Part shown: positions 1 to 6,789 of the stretch, piece after piece
Layout of the letters: each line of letters begins with the position of its first letter
Numbering within the stretch: the first letter of the stretch is position 1
DNA from: Actinomycetota bacterium
Lineage (GTDB): Bacteria > Actinomycetota > Actinomycetes > S36-B12 > UBA5976
Assembly (NCBI GenBank): GCA_947486505.1
Contig: CANKTT010000065.1
Location: 1 to 7,447, forward strand
DNA length: 7,447 nucleotides
Direction of reading: 5' to 3'
Notes under the pieces: generated by a model
Seen by the model: only the letters and a program-made list of their open reading frames with translations
Told to the model about the DNA's origin: nothing
Database searches by the model: none
Translations under genes and position numbers: made by a program

Positions 1-1998
1 ACGTATGCTGGTCACTCCTCGCCGAAGGAATCAAACGCGCTTTACAAAAAGAACTTAACTAAAGGCCAAACCGGGTTATCCATTGCCTTTGATCTGCCAA
101 CTCAAACTGGTTATGACCCGGACGCGGTGTTAGCGCGTGGGGAAGTCGGCCGCGTTGGTGTGCCAATTGCGCACTTAGGTGACATGCGAACTTTGCTAGA
201 TGGAATTCCGCTGGCGCAAATGAATACTTCGATGACAATTAACGCTCCAGCGATGTGGTTGCTTGCGCTTTATGCAATTGCGGCCGAAGAGCAAGGCGTA
301 GACCAGAAGTTACTGGCTGGCACCACCCAAAACGACATCATCAAGGAATACCTGTCTCGCGGAACATACATATTCCCGCCAACAGAATCCATGCGATTGA
401 TCTCGGACATGATTTCTTGGAGCGTTGCTAACGCACCAAAGTGGAATCCAATCAACATTTGTTCGTATCACTTGCAAGAAGCTGGCGCGACACCAGTTCA
501 AGAGCTTTCCTTTGCGCTTTCAACTGCGATTTCAGTTTTGGATGCCGTTCGTGACTCTGGCCAAGTTAAGCCAGAAGATTTCCCAGATGTAGTTGCTCGC
601 ATGTCTTTCTTTGTCAATGCTGGGATGCGCTTTGTCGAAGAGCTCTGCAAGATGCGGGCATTCACCCAGTTGTGGGATGAGATCACACGGGACCGCTACG
701 GCGTAACCGATGAAAAGAAGCGTCGCTTCCGTTATGGCGTGCAAGTTAATTCCCTCGGCCTAACCGAGAGCCAGCCAGAAAATAACGTCCAGCGCATGGT
801 TATCGAAATGCTGGGTGTTACGTTGTCCAAGTCTGCTCGGGCTCGCGCAGTTCAGTTGCCCGCATGGAATGAAGCACTAGGGTTGCCTCGTCCTTGGGAT
901 CAGCAATGGTCACTTCGAATCCAACAAGTTTTAGCCTTTGAAACTGACTTATTGGAATACGAAGACATCTTTGATGGATCACCTGTGATTGAAGCCAAGG
1001 TTTCAGAACTTATAGATGCAGCCCGCGCTGAAATCGCGCGGATTGATGACATGGGTGGGGTAGTTGCTGCAATTGATGCCGGATACCTAAAGAGCCAACT
1101 AGTTGCATCCCACGCAAATCATCGCCGAAACATCGAATCAGGGGCTCGCACTGTTGTTGGCGTGAATGCATTTACTGAAACTGAAGTCAGTCCACTAACT
1201 GCAAGCATCACTGATGCGATCATTCATGTTGATCCTGCCGTTGAGCAAGAAGCAGTAACAAGTCTGTCTTCCTGGCGTGCTGCTCGTGATGAGGCAAAGG
1301 CAAGTGCTGCCACGCAGGCATTGATTGCTGCCGCCAAGACAGATGCTAACTTAATGATTCCAACCTTGGAGTGTGCTCGCGCTGGCGTGACAACGGGCGA
1401 ATGGGCTGACGCACTACGAAGCGTCTTTGGACAGTTCCGCGCACCTACGGGTCTTGCTAATGTTCCAGTCGGCGGCGGTACCGGTGCACTTGGCGCAGTT
1501 CGTGATTGCGTAAAGGTAACTGAACAAGAATTAGGTCAGCGACTTCGTCTACTGATTGGTAAGCCAGGACTAGATGGTCATTCCAATGGCGCCGAGCAGA
1601 TCGCTATTGCGGCTCGTGATGCTGGGTTTGAAGTGATCTACCAAGGCATTCGCCTTACCCCAGATGAGATCGTGGCTGCGGCCGCCCAAGAAGATGTGGA
1701 TTGCATAGGTTTATCGATTCTTTCGGGCGCGCATGTGGACTTAGTTCCGCAGGTGCTTGATGGCTTAAAGGCTAATAACATTTCAAACATCCCAGTGATT
1801 TTGGGAGGCATTATTCCGGCAGCTGATGAAGTCAAACTTATTGGCGCTGGAGTGGCTGCAGTTTTTACCCCCAAAGATTTTGATATTCCTCAGATCATTC
1901 TGGGAGTACTCAATGTAATTCGAAGTAATCACGATCTAGCACCACTAACTGCAAAACCAGTAGCGCAAGAAAACACCATTGGAGTCATAAGTGAGTAA
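1..1998 (+). CDS. ecm: Ethylmalonyl-CoA mutase, coenzyme B12-dependent (5' partial)
   Basis: The reading frame is open from base 1, so the start lies upstream. The first visible residues (TYAGHS) match what follows a short N-terminal segment in MeaA/Ecm proteins, so probably only about 15 residues are missing; 665 are present. The enzyme rearranges (2R)-ethylmalonyl-CoA to (2S)-methylsuccinyl-CoA in the cytosol, using adenosylcobalamin. The catalytic barrel comes first, with the FDLPTQTGYDPD signature near base 100 and the NTSMTINAPAMW and TTQNDIIKEYLSRGT segments. A linker follows, then a C-terminal B12-binding Rossmann domain with DGHSNG (bases 1573-1590, the DxHxxG loop whose His ligates cobalt), SIL (1714-1722) and GG (1804-1809). 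TQTGYD in place of the methylmalonyl-CoA mutase form THRGYD, single-chain length, and the KPGLDGHSNGAEQIA and VFTPKDF segments favour Ecm over methylmalonyl- or isobutyryl-CoA mutase. The next two genes belong to the same pathway. Substrate assignment is by family recall, not alignment. Confidence 0.93.
   Translation, partial: TYAGHSSPKESNALYKKNLTKGQTGLSIAFDLPTQTGYDPDAVLARGEVGRVGVPIAHLGDMRTLLDGIPLAQMNTSMTINAPAMWLLALYAIAAEEQGVDQKLLAGTTQNDIIKEYLSRGTYIFPPTESMRLISDMISWSVANAPKWNPINICSYHLQEAGATPVQELSFALSTAISVLDAVRDSGQVKPEDFPDVVARMSFFVNAGMRFVEELCKMRAFTQLWDEITRDRYGVTDEKKRRFRYGVQVNSLGLTESQPENNVQRMVIEMLGVTLSKSARARAVQLPAWNEALGLPRPWDQQWSLRIQQVLAFETDLLEYEDIFDGSPVIEAKVSELIDAARAEIARIDDMGGVVAAIDAGYLKSQLVASHANHRRNIESGARTVVGVNAFTETEVSPLTASITDAIIHVDPAVEQEAVTSLSSWRAARDEAKASAATQALIAAAKTDANLMIPTLECARAGVTTGEWADALRSVFGQFRAPTGLANVPVGGGTGALGAVRDCVKVTEQELGQRLRLLIGKPGLDGHSNGAEQIAIAARDAGFEVIYQGIRLTPDEIVAAAAQEDVDCIGLSILSGAHVDLVPQVLDGLKANNISNIPVILGGIIPAADEVKLIGAGVAAVFTPKDFDIPQIILGVLNVIRSNHDLAPLTAKPVAQENTIGVISE
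1980..1984 (+). promoter_or_regulatory. Shine-Dalgarno site for the GTG start of the lyase gene
   Basis: TGGAG lies inside the last codons of ecm, six bases before GTG at 1991. It supports GTG as the start and implies that the lyase is translated by ribosomes finishing ecm, since the two genes overlap by 8 nt. Confidence 0.7.
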
Positions 1999-2953
1999 CA
2001 AAGTCCTTCGTCCCCGTCGTTCATCCCTTGCCGTTCCTGGCAGCAGCGTCAAGATGCTGGATAAGGCTCGTGGCCTTAAATCCGATCAGCTGTTTATGGA
2101 TCTTGAAGATGCTGTAGCACCACTTGCTAAGGCTGATGCTCGTAAAAACATTGTGCAGGCACTTAACGAAGGTGGTTACGAAGACAAGATTCGCGCCGTT
2201 CGCGTTAATGACTGGACGACCCAGTGGACTTACACCGACGTAATAGAAATCGTTGAAGGCGCGGGCGCTAACTTAGATTGCATCATGTTGCCTAAGGTGC
2301 AAACTGCAGATCAGGTTGTTGCACTTGACCTACTACTTACCCAACTTGAGCGCACTAACGGTCTAGAAGTTGGTCGCCTTGGTATTGAAGCCCAAATCGA
2401 AAACGCAATGGGCCTGATAAACATCAATGCGATTGCGGCCGCTAGCCCTCGGATTGAATCAATCATCTTTGGCCCAGCAGACTTTATGGCGAGCATCAAC
2501 ATGAAATCCCTCGTTGTTGGCGAACAGCCACCGGGTTATGACACCGGCGATGCTTACCATCACATCTTGATGAGCATTTTGATGGCAGCTCGCGCTTACA
2601 ACAAGCAAGCAATCGATGGCCCATACCTTGGTATCAAGGATCTTGAAGGCTTCCGCCGTGTGGCTGGGCGATCCGCAGCACTTGGCTTTGATGGCAAGTG
2701 GGCATTGCACCCAGACCAGATTGAACTGGCCAACGAAGTGTTCTCGCCAAAGCAAGAAGATTACGATCACGCCGAAATGATCTTGGATGCTTATGACTGG
2801 GCAACCAGCTCGGCCGGTGGCGCAAAAGGTGCGGTAATGCTTGGAGATGAAATGATTGACGAAGCATCTCGCAAGATGGCTTTGGTTGTCTCAGCCAAGG
2901 GCCGGGCTGCAGGAATGGCACGCACTAAGACATTCACACCTCCGGAGGCATAA
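1991..2953 (+). CDS. mcl1: L-malyl-CoA / beta-methylmalyl-CoA lyase (CitE-like, HpcH/HpaI family)
   Basis: This 320-residue protein is a CitE-like TIM-barrel lyase that reversibly cleaves beta-methylmalyl-CoA to glyoxylate and propionyl-CoA, and often also malyl-CoA to glyoxylate and acetyl-CoA, with a divalent metal. Family landmarks appear in order: RRSSLAVPG (9-17), DLEDAVAP (37-44), RVND (71-74), LPK (100-102), IEN with Glu137 and GPADF with Asp164 as the expected metal ligands, GKWALHP (235-241), and a C-terminal helical extension to residue 320. Its length is close to characterised Mcl1 enzymes and longer than plain citrate lyase beta subunits; no citrate lyase alpha or gamma genes are nearby. 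GTG is the start because a good Shine-Dalgarno site precedes it. It overlaps ecm by 8 nt and lies 3 nt before the dehydrogenase gene, so it is co-transcribed. Whether it prefers beta-methylmalyl-CoA cannot be read from sequence; the operon context implies it. Confidence 0.88.
   Translation: MSNKVLRPRRSSLAVPGSSVKMLDKARGLKSDQLFMDLEDAVAPLAKADARKNIVQALNEGGYEDKIRAVRVNDWTTQWTYTDVIEIVEGAGANLDCIMLPKVQTADQVVALDLLLTQLERTNGLEVGRLGIEAQIENAMGLININAIAAASPRIESIIFGPADFMASINMKSLVVGEQPPGYDTGDAYHHILMSILMAARAYNKQAIDGPYLGIKDLEGFRRVAGRSAALGFDGKWALHPDQIELANEVFSPKQEDYDHAEMILDAYDWATSSAGGAKGAVMLGDEMIDEASRKMALVVSAKGRAAGMARTKTFTPPEA
2944..2948 (+). promoter_or_regulatory. Strong Shine-Dalgarno site for the acyl-CoA dehydrogenase
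   Basis: GGAGG lies eight bases before ATG 2957 and inside the last codons of the lyase gene. It is one of the two best ribosome binding sites in the window, fixes the dehydrogenase start and indicates coupled translation. Confidence 0.75.
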
Positions 2954-2956
2954 TCC

Positions 2957-4162
2957 ATGGCACGCCTAGCTCAAACTGATGGTTTAACCGATGTTCAAGA
3001 GGCAATCTTGGACGCAGTGCATTCCTTTGTCGATAACGAAATCATTCCTGTTGCTAATGAACTTGAGCACAATGATATCTACCCTCAGGAGATCGTCGAT
3101 GGCCTAAAGGAACTGGGTGTATTCGGCTTGATGATCCCAGAAGAGTACGGTGGCTTGGGCGAGTCACTACTTACTTACGCACTTGTAGTTGAAGAAATTG
3201 CTCGCGGCTGGATGCCAGTTAGCGGTGTTATCAACACTCACTTCATCGTTGCCTACATGTTGATGCAGCATGGTACCCAGGAACAAAAAGACAAGTACTT
3301 GCCACGGATGGCAACTGGCGAAGTTCGCGGCGCATTTAGCATGAGCGAACCAGGCGTTGGATCTGATGTTTCTGCGATTACGTCCAAGGCAGTACGCGAT
3401 GGCGATGGCTGGAGCTTGACTGGTCAAAAGATGTGGTTAACCAATGGTGGTTCATCAACACTGGTTGCAGTCCTAGTTCGCGCTGATGAAGATGCGCCAG
3501 CTGATGCCAGTGTTTACAAAAAGATGTCAACCTTCCTTATCGAAAAGGAGCCAGGATTTGGCGAAGTTCGCCCCGGTCTATCTATCCCAGGCAAAATCGA
3601 GAAAATGGGTTACAAGGGCGTTGACACAACAGAATTAATCATGGATGGCTTAAAGCTTTCTAACGATGATTTGCTTGGCGGGGAAACCGGCAAAGGTTTC
3701 TATCAAATGATGGACGGCGTCGAAGTTGGTCGCGTTAATGTGGCTGCTCGCGCATCAGGTCTTGGACTACGCGCATTTGAACTTGCAATTGATTATGCGC
3801 AACAGCGTCATGCGTTTGGCAAGGCAATCTCAGAGCATCAAGCAGTTGCTTTCCGTCTAGCGGACATGGCCACCAAGGTTGAAGTTGCTCACACCATGAT
3901 GGTGAACGCAGCCCGTAAGAAGGACTCTGGCGAACGTAACGACATGGAATCTGGCATGGCTAAGTACATTGCTAGCGAATTCTGCAAAGAAATCGTTGAG
4001 GATTCATTCCGTATCCACGGTGGCTATGGCTACTCGAAGGAATACGAAATCGAGCGTCTTTATCGCGAAGCACCGATGTTACTTATCGGTGAAGGTACTG
4101 CAGACATTCAGCGCATGATTATCGCGCGCCGATTGCTGGAAGATTACAAAATCCGCACCTAA
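2957..4162 (+). CDS. Acyl-CoA dehydrogenase, probably methylsuccinyl-CoA dehydrogenase
   Basis: This is a complete 401-residue flavin-dependent acyl-CoA dehydrogenase. The N-terminal helical domain (about 10-120) leads to the flavin/substrate motif AFSMSEPGVGSD (126-137) and WLTNGG (160-165). The beta-domain follows, then RHAFGKAISEHQ (284-295) and IHGGYGYSKEYEIERLYREA (353-372). EGT at 379-381 supplies Glu379, the expected catalytic base; Gly378 stands where many relatives have Tyr. It passes electrons to electron-transfer flavoprotein. Its place directly after ecm and the lyase argues that it oxidises (2S)-methylsuccinyl-CoA to mesaconyl-C1-CoA (Mcd). Proteobacterial Mcd enzymes are longer, with an N-terminal extension of over 100 residues; this one has the standard length, as I recall for the streptomycete operon. 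Sequence alone does not exclude a short branched-chain acyl-CoA substrate such as isobutyryl-CoA. The family is certain; the substrate is inferred from context. Confidence 0.85.
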   Translation: MARLAQTDGLTDVQEAILDAVHSFVDNEIIPVANELEHNDIYPQEIVDGLKELGVFGLMIPEEYGGLGESLLTYALVVEEIARGWMPVSGVINTHFIVAYMLMQHGTQEQKDKYLPRMATGEVRGAFSMSEPGVGSDVSAITSKAVRDGDGWSLTGQKMWLTNGGSSTLVAVLVRADEDAPADASVYKKMSTFLIEKEPGFGEVRPGLSIPGKIEKMGYKGVDTTELIMDGLKLSNDDLLGGETGKGFYQMMDGVEVGRVNVAARASGLGLRAFELAIDYAQQRHAFGKAISEHQAVAFRLADMATKVEVAHTMMVNAARKKDSGERNDMESGMAKYIASEFCKEIVEDSFRIHGGYGYSKEYEIERLYREAPMLLIGEGTADIQRMIIARRLLEDYKIRT

Positions 4163-4170
4163 TTCATTTT

Positions 4171-4185
4171 TAGGCTACGGCTCTA
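4171..4185. repeat. Small hairpin with TACG loop between convergent genes
   Basis: TAGGC and GCTCTA can pair around a TACG loop, with one bulged T, giving a C(UACG)G tetraloop of the stable UNCG class on + strand RNA. It fills most of the 24-nt gap between the dehydrogenase stop and the DUF1989 stop. The T-run lies before it rather than after it on the + strand, so it is not a standard intrinsic terminator. It might protect a 3' end. Weak evidence. Confidence 0.25.
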
Positions 4186-4186
4186 G

Positions 4187-4789
4187 CTAGTCACTGATTG
4201 TGTAATGTGCATCTTGCACGATGCAGGCTTCGCCGTTAATTGGAATCATGTCCTGTGGGCAAGCTGAAAACGCAACAATGCAATCCATCTCGGCGCGCAA
4301 CTCTAGGTAATCGCCAGGTGCTGCTACTGCAGGAACATAAGTCAAAGTGCTGCCATCTGCAGATACTGGCACGTTCATGAAGATGTTAAATGGCGCTGGC
4401 TGATTAATTCGCTTAACGCCGATGCCATCAAGTGCTTGGCCAAGATTGTCTGTGCAGTTGTCGTGGTAACCCTCTGCACCCAAGAGTTGGTAGCGATAGA
4501 TATCGCAGGCAGCCATGAGGGTGTCATGGATTCCAGGAGAAGTGTCCGCAGTAATCGTCAAAATCGGACGGCGTTGGTTCGTCATAATCGAGTCACCAAC
4601 TTGCGGAATGATTTTTCCAAGTGAAACGTGAGTGTGTTCCATTGAAAGCGGCTCAGTTAAGTCGGCAGCATTAAACGCCCAAAAGTCGACAACTTGCAAG
4701 CCATTAGTGTTAATGACTCTAAGCGTCTGGCCCTTTTTCATGCGGTCAGCTACGCCACGGCGAGCTGGAATAAGTTTCAATTCAGACAT
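4187..4789 (-). CDS. DUF1989 / urea carboxylase-associated family protein
   Basis: A 200-residue protein is read from ATG 4789, with GGAGG five bases ahead; ATG 4801 would add MEVK but would translate that Shine-Dalgarno site. DUF1989 features run the whole length: QVVDFWAFN (32-40), EPLSMEHT (46-53), QRRPIL (72-77), HDTLMAACD (88-96), GYHDNCTDNL (107-116), PFNIFMNVPV (133-142), PGDYLELRAEMD (158-169) and SACPQDMIPINGE (175-187). His88, Cys95, His109, Cys112 and Cys177 are plausible metal ligands; that is inference. Some members, once called urea amidolyase-associated proteins, form carboxyguanidine deiminase in guanidine breakdown, usually as a pair next to a urea/guanidine carboxylase. Here there is a single copy and no carboxylase in view, so no function is assigned. 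It follows the lipoprotein gene and is probably translated in coupling with it. Confidence 0.85.
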   Translation of the reverse strand: MSELKLIPARRGVADRMKKGQTLRVINTNGLQVVDFWAFNAADLTEPLSMEHTHVSLGKIIPQVGDSIMTNQRRPILTITADTSPGIHDTLMAACDIYRYQLLGAEGYHDNCTDNLGQALDGIGVKRINQPAPFNIFMNVPVSADGSTLTYVPAVAAPGDYLELRAEMDCIVAFSACPQDMIPINGEACIVQDAHYTISD

Positions 4790-4794
4790 CTTGA

Positions 4795-4799
4795 CCTCC
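4795..4799 (-). promoter_or_regulatory. Shine-Dalgarno site deciding the DUF1989 start
   Basis: On the minus strand GGAGG lies five bases before ATG 4789 and directly beyond the TAATG junction with the lipoprotein stop. It supports ATG 4789 over the overlapping ATG 4801, which has no good site of its own. Confidence 0.7.
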
Positions 4800-4800
4800 A

Positions 4801-5331
4801 TTAGAGAGCGACTTCTTCTTCAGCGACAAAATTCCAAACTAAGCCGTTGTCGTGTCCAGTGATTTCAATATAGCCAACGGCTTCGCCTTCTTCGCCAAGT
4901 ACGAAAGCTGGGCACTTAACAACTTTGTTATCAGATTCGCAAGGTCCCATTGTGTTAAATGGCACATCTGGGCCAGAAACCAATCCGTTTGATGCCCAGA
5001 CCCCATTGTCTGCAACAAAGGATTCAACAACTTCGGCACTTACTTCGCTGGCTAGGGCGCCGCATGCCACGGTTGCTACGCGGTACTGCACATCATTTAC
5101 TACCAAATCAGATTCTTGTCGGATAAATGGCTTTGCACCTTCGGAATAACTTGCACACTCCACCGTGACACTTGCTTCGTCCACTGGGGGCATATCTTCA
5201 TAGGCGATGCTAGGAGCAACAGAGGTTGGAGTCGCGTTCTCATCTGAGATGCTGGCAGCAGGATTTTGTTCGGAACAAGCGGCAAGTGTCAGCGCAACGA
5301 AAACACTCGGAATCAAAACGCGAAGTTTCAT
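4801..5331 (-). CDS. Putative secreted lipoprotein, function unknown
   Basis: A 176-residue protein begins with a classic lipoprotein signal: Lys2 and Arg4, a hydrophobic stretch from about 5 to 16, and the lipobox LAAC ending at Cys19. It should be exported, lipidated on Cys19 and held on the outer face of the membrane. Residues 20-50 are a low-complexity Ser/Pro/Ala/acidic linker. The remaining roughly 125 residues look like a small beta-rich, acidic domain with four cysteines (59, 90, 131, 140) that could form two disulfides. I do not recognise the family. The stop overlaps the upstream candidate ATG of the DUF1989 gene as TAATG, so the two genes form one unit. ATG 5331 has no Shine-Dalgarno site but lies six bases after TAGGCT, consistent with a leaderless mRNA. 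Confidence 0.82.
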   Translation of the reverse strand: MKLRVLIPSVFVALTLAACSEQNPAASISDENATPTSVAPSIAYEDMPPVDEASVTVECASYSEGAKPFIRQESDLVVNDVQYRVATVACGALASEVSAEVVESFVADNGVWASNGLVSGPDVPFNTMGPCESDNKVVKCPAFVLGEEGEAVGYIEITGHDNGLVWNFVAEEEVAL

Positions 5332-5337
5332 ACTTTT

Positions 5338-5343
5338 AGCCTA
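5338..5343 (-). promoter_or_regulatory. Candidate -10 box for the lipoprotein gene (leaderless)
   Basis: TAGGCT fits TANNNT and leaves exactly six bases before ATG 5331, so transcription could begin at or next to the A of the start codon. No convincing -35 is visible. The box overlaps one arm of the inverted repeat at 5340-5362, so a factor bound there could block it. Confidence 0.4.
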
Positions 5344-5362
5344 CGTGCGCCACGCACATAGG
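5340..5362. repeat. Inverted repeat with 10-bp arms in a divergent promoter region
   Basis: CCTACGTGCG and CGCACATAGG flank a 3-nt centre. As DNA this is 9 of 10 matched. As minus-strand RNA the odd pair becomes a U-G wobble, so all ten pairs form around a UGG loop. No T-run follows on either strand, so it is not a terminator. It overlaps the candidate -10 box of the lipoprotein gene and lies upstream of the exonuclease gene, which suggests an operator or a structured element. Confidence 0.6.
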
Positions 5363-5413
5363 CGGGTTAGCCACACGCCTTGGGATGCCGATGAGTTCGT
5401 CTGAGGCGTCCAG

Positions 5414-5419
5414 TACATT
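5414..5419 (+). promoter_or_regulatory. Candidate -10 box for the exonuclease gene (leaderless)
   Basis: TACATT fits TANNNT and is followed by exactly six bases and then ATG 5426. The lipoprotein gene on the other side of the same gap has the same spacing. No clear -35 is seen. CAGG is a weak ribosome binding site just before the ATG, so leadered translation is not excluded. Confidence 0.4.
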
Positions 5420-5425
5420 CAGGTT

Positions 5426-6082
5426 ATGGATTCACGCTTTGCAAACCCTGGAGATGTTGGCCAGTTCTTGCATTATGGGGGATCCGGTGGAACTCACGAA
5501 CTTGATCATGATTTTGTCATTGTCGACGTCGAGACCTCTGGGTTAGATCCAGCGGCGGGTGCACGAGTGATCGAGATTGCGGCAGTTCGAATAAATCAAG
5601 CTGGCGAAATTTTGGATTCGATGTCCACTTTAGTCAACCCCGAAGATGGAAATACTGGTGCCGATTGGATCCACGGCATCAGCGCAGACATGGTCCAAAA
5701 TGCACCAACTTTTGATCAAGTCTTTAATGATCTAGCCCGAGTTATGGACAATGCTATTTTTGTCGCCCATCATGCCAAGTTTGACGAAGGATTTGTAGCT
5801 GCAGAAGCACAACTAGCTGGAGCCAAGCTGTTAACCATGCCAGCTATCTGCACGTACTGGTTGGCCAGGAACACGGTAAAGGGAACGGACAATTTCAAGT
5901 TGGGGACTTTGGCTAACCATTTTGAAATCTCCCAAGAAAGCGCTCACACTGCACTCGATGATGCAAAGGTCGTGGCGCAGATGCTTCCATTAATGCTTTC
6001 AAATTACAAGGCATTAACGTATTTCACTCAGCCAACTGAGCAACCAAGAATTGGTAGCAGTTCCGCATTGATGCCTCGATAG
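5426..6082 (+). CDS. DnaQ-like DEDDh 3'-5' exonuclease
   Basis: This 218-residue protein has the full set of DEDDh exonuclease motifs. Exo I is VDVETSGLDP with Asp34 and Glu36. Exo II is VAHHAKFDEGF with Asp120. Exo III is HTALDDAK with His174 and Asp179 in the HxxxxD spacing. WIHGIS (81-86) matches the segment often written G-I-[ST] in DnaQ relatives. The fold should remove nucleotides from 3' ends of DNA or RNA with two divalent metals. The first 28 residues and the last roughly 20 are outside the fold and look disordered. There is no polymerase, helicase or GIY-YIG domain, so this is a stand-alone exonuclease, either a proofreading-subunit homologue or a repair or RNA-trimming enzyme; sequence alone does not choose. 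It has its own promoter region and converges on the VOC gene with a 13-nt gap. Confidence 0.85.
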   Translation: MDSRFANPGDVGQFLHYGGSGGTHELDHDFVIVDVETSGLDPAAGARVIEIAAVRINQAGEILDSMSTLVNPEDGNTGADWIHGISADMVQNAPTFDQVFNDLARVMDNAIFVAHHAKFDEGFVAAEAQLAGAKLLTMPAICTYWLARNTVKGTDNFKLGTLANHFEISQESAHTALDDAKVVAQMLPLMLSNYKALTYFTQPTEQPRIGSSSALMPR

Positions 6083-6095
6083 ATATTGAAGCGAT

Positions 6096-6731
6096 CTAGT
6101 TGATACTTACAGATCCATTAGGGGTTTGGAAAGTAACTGAGGTTAATCCGATCTCTTCGTCTTCAACCCAAGTCAATGCGATATCGTCGAGCAGAGCCTC
6201 AGGCGCATCACCTAGCCATGAAGTTAATGAATCTCGGTCACCACTTAGTGAAAACTCTGTGATGGTTACTAATTCGGTTCCACCGACGCTTGGGTGAGCG
6301 CCCATGTCATCCCACTTTATAAAGAAAGGCAGGATTGGCTCGCTGATTAGATCAATAACACCGATCTGCTGCCAAGTTAAATCGGCGCCACCCGGGCGCA
6401 CCCGATGTCCAGGTCCAGCCGGACGTCCAATTCGGGCTTCCAGGGGAGCAACATCGTCAACGCGAACTGCCCAACCCATCCAGCCACCGCCAGCTTCAGC
6501 GCGATTGCGTACCGCTTGTCCAAAGGGAACCGTCTCGGCAACCGGGTGGTCTAGTGGCGCAACAATTTCGATGTATTGGCCTGATGCCATTGGCAAAATA
6601 AAGTTTCGGGTGCCAGCACGTGGATGCTTACCACCATCAATAAATGCAACGCCCAACTCGGCGCCAAGGCGCTGTACTGTGTCCGCAAGTTCGGCATTCG
6701 TGACGGCGTAGGCGACATGATCAAGCTGCAT
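6096..6731 (-). CDS. VOC / glyoxalase-like domain protein
   Basis: A 211-residue protein is read from ATG 6731. It begins MQLDHVAYAV, the usual first strand of vicinal-oxygen-chelate proteins, with His5 as a possible metal ligand. DGGKHPRAGTRNFILP (32-47) and QYIEIV (52-57, Glu55 a second possible ligand) follow, then PFGQAVRNRAEAGGGWMGWAV. The second half repeats the fold, with QQIGVIDLI, LPFFIKW and the closing TFQTPNGSVSIN. This is the Glyoxalase_3-like group common in actinobacteria, where the substrate is unknown to me. GTG 6794 in the same frame would add 21 residues that do not look like the family and would put the start inside a palindrome; I prefer 6731, though no clear Shine-Dalgarno site precedes either. 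Not linked to its neighbours by operon structure. Confidence 0.8.
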   Translation of the reverse strand: MQLDHVAYAVTNAELADTVQRLGAELGVAFIDGGKHPRAGTRNFILPMASGQYIEIVAPLDHPVAETVPFGQAVRNRAEAGGGWMGWAVRVDDVAPLEARIGRPAGPGHRVRPGGADLTWQQIGVIDLISEPILPFFIKWDDMGAHPSVGGTELVTITEFSLSGDRDSLTSWLGDAPEALLDDIALTWVEDEEIGLTSVTFQTPNGSVSIN

Positions 6732-6789
6732 GTGAAAACTTTGGCACAACCGGGACGAGTCCGCAGCACCGGGGTCAGGTTTTGGGTAC

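Noticed and set aside
1..1998. Methylmalonyl-CoA mutase or isobutyryl-CoA mutase large subunit
   Set aside because: TQTGYDPD, TYAGHS and the KPGLDGHSNG B12 loop, plus the pathway neighbours, fit ethylmalonyl-CoA mutase; isobutyryl-CoA mutase would normally lack the fused B12 domain.
2459..2770. 103-residue minus-strand open frame inside the lyase gene
   Set aside because: Fully antisense to a conserved enzyme, no domain seen, typical shadow frame.
1991..2953. Citrate lyase beta subunit (CitE)
   Set aside because: Longer C-terminus than CitE, no citrate lyase partner genes, and direct overlap with ecm indicate a malyl/methylmalyl-CoA lyase.
4163..4186. Intrinsic terminator between the convergent genes
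   Set aside because: A small hairpin exists but the T-run precedes it on the plus strand and no T-run follows on either strand.
4790..4801. ATG 4801 as the DUF1989 start
   Set aside because: It would place the good GGAGG site inside the gene; ATG 4789 has that site at the correct distance.
6304..6711. 135-residue plus-strand open frame opposite the VOC gene
   Set aside because: Rich in Arg, Pro and Ser as expected of an antisense frame; the minus strand encodes a recognisable VOC protein throughout.
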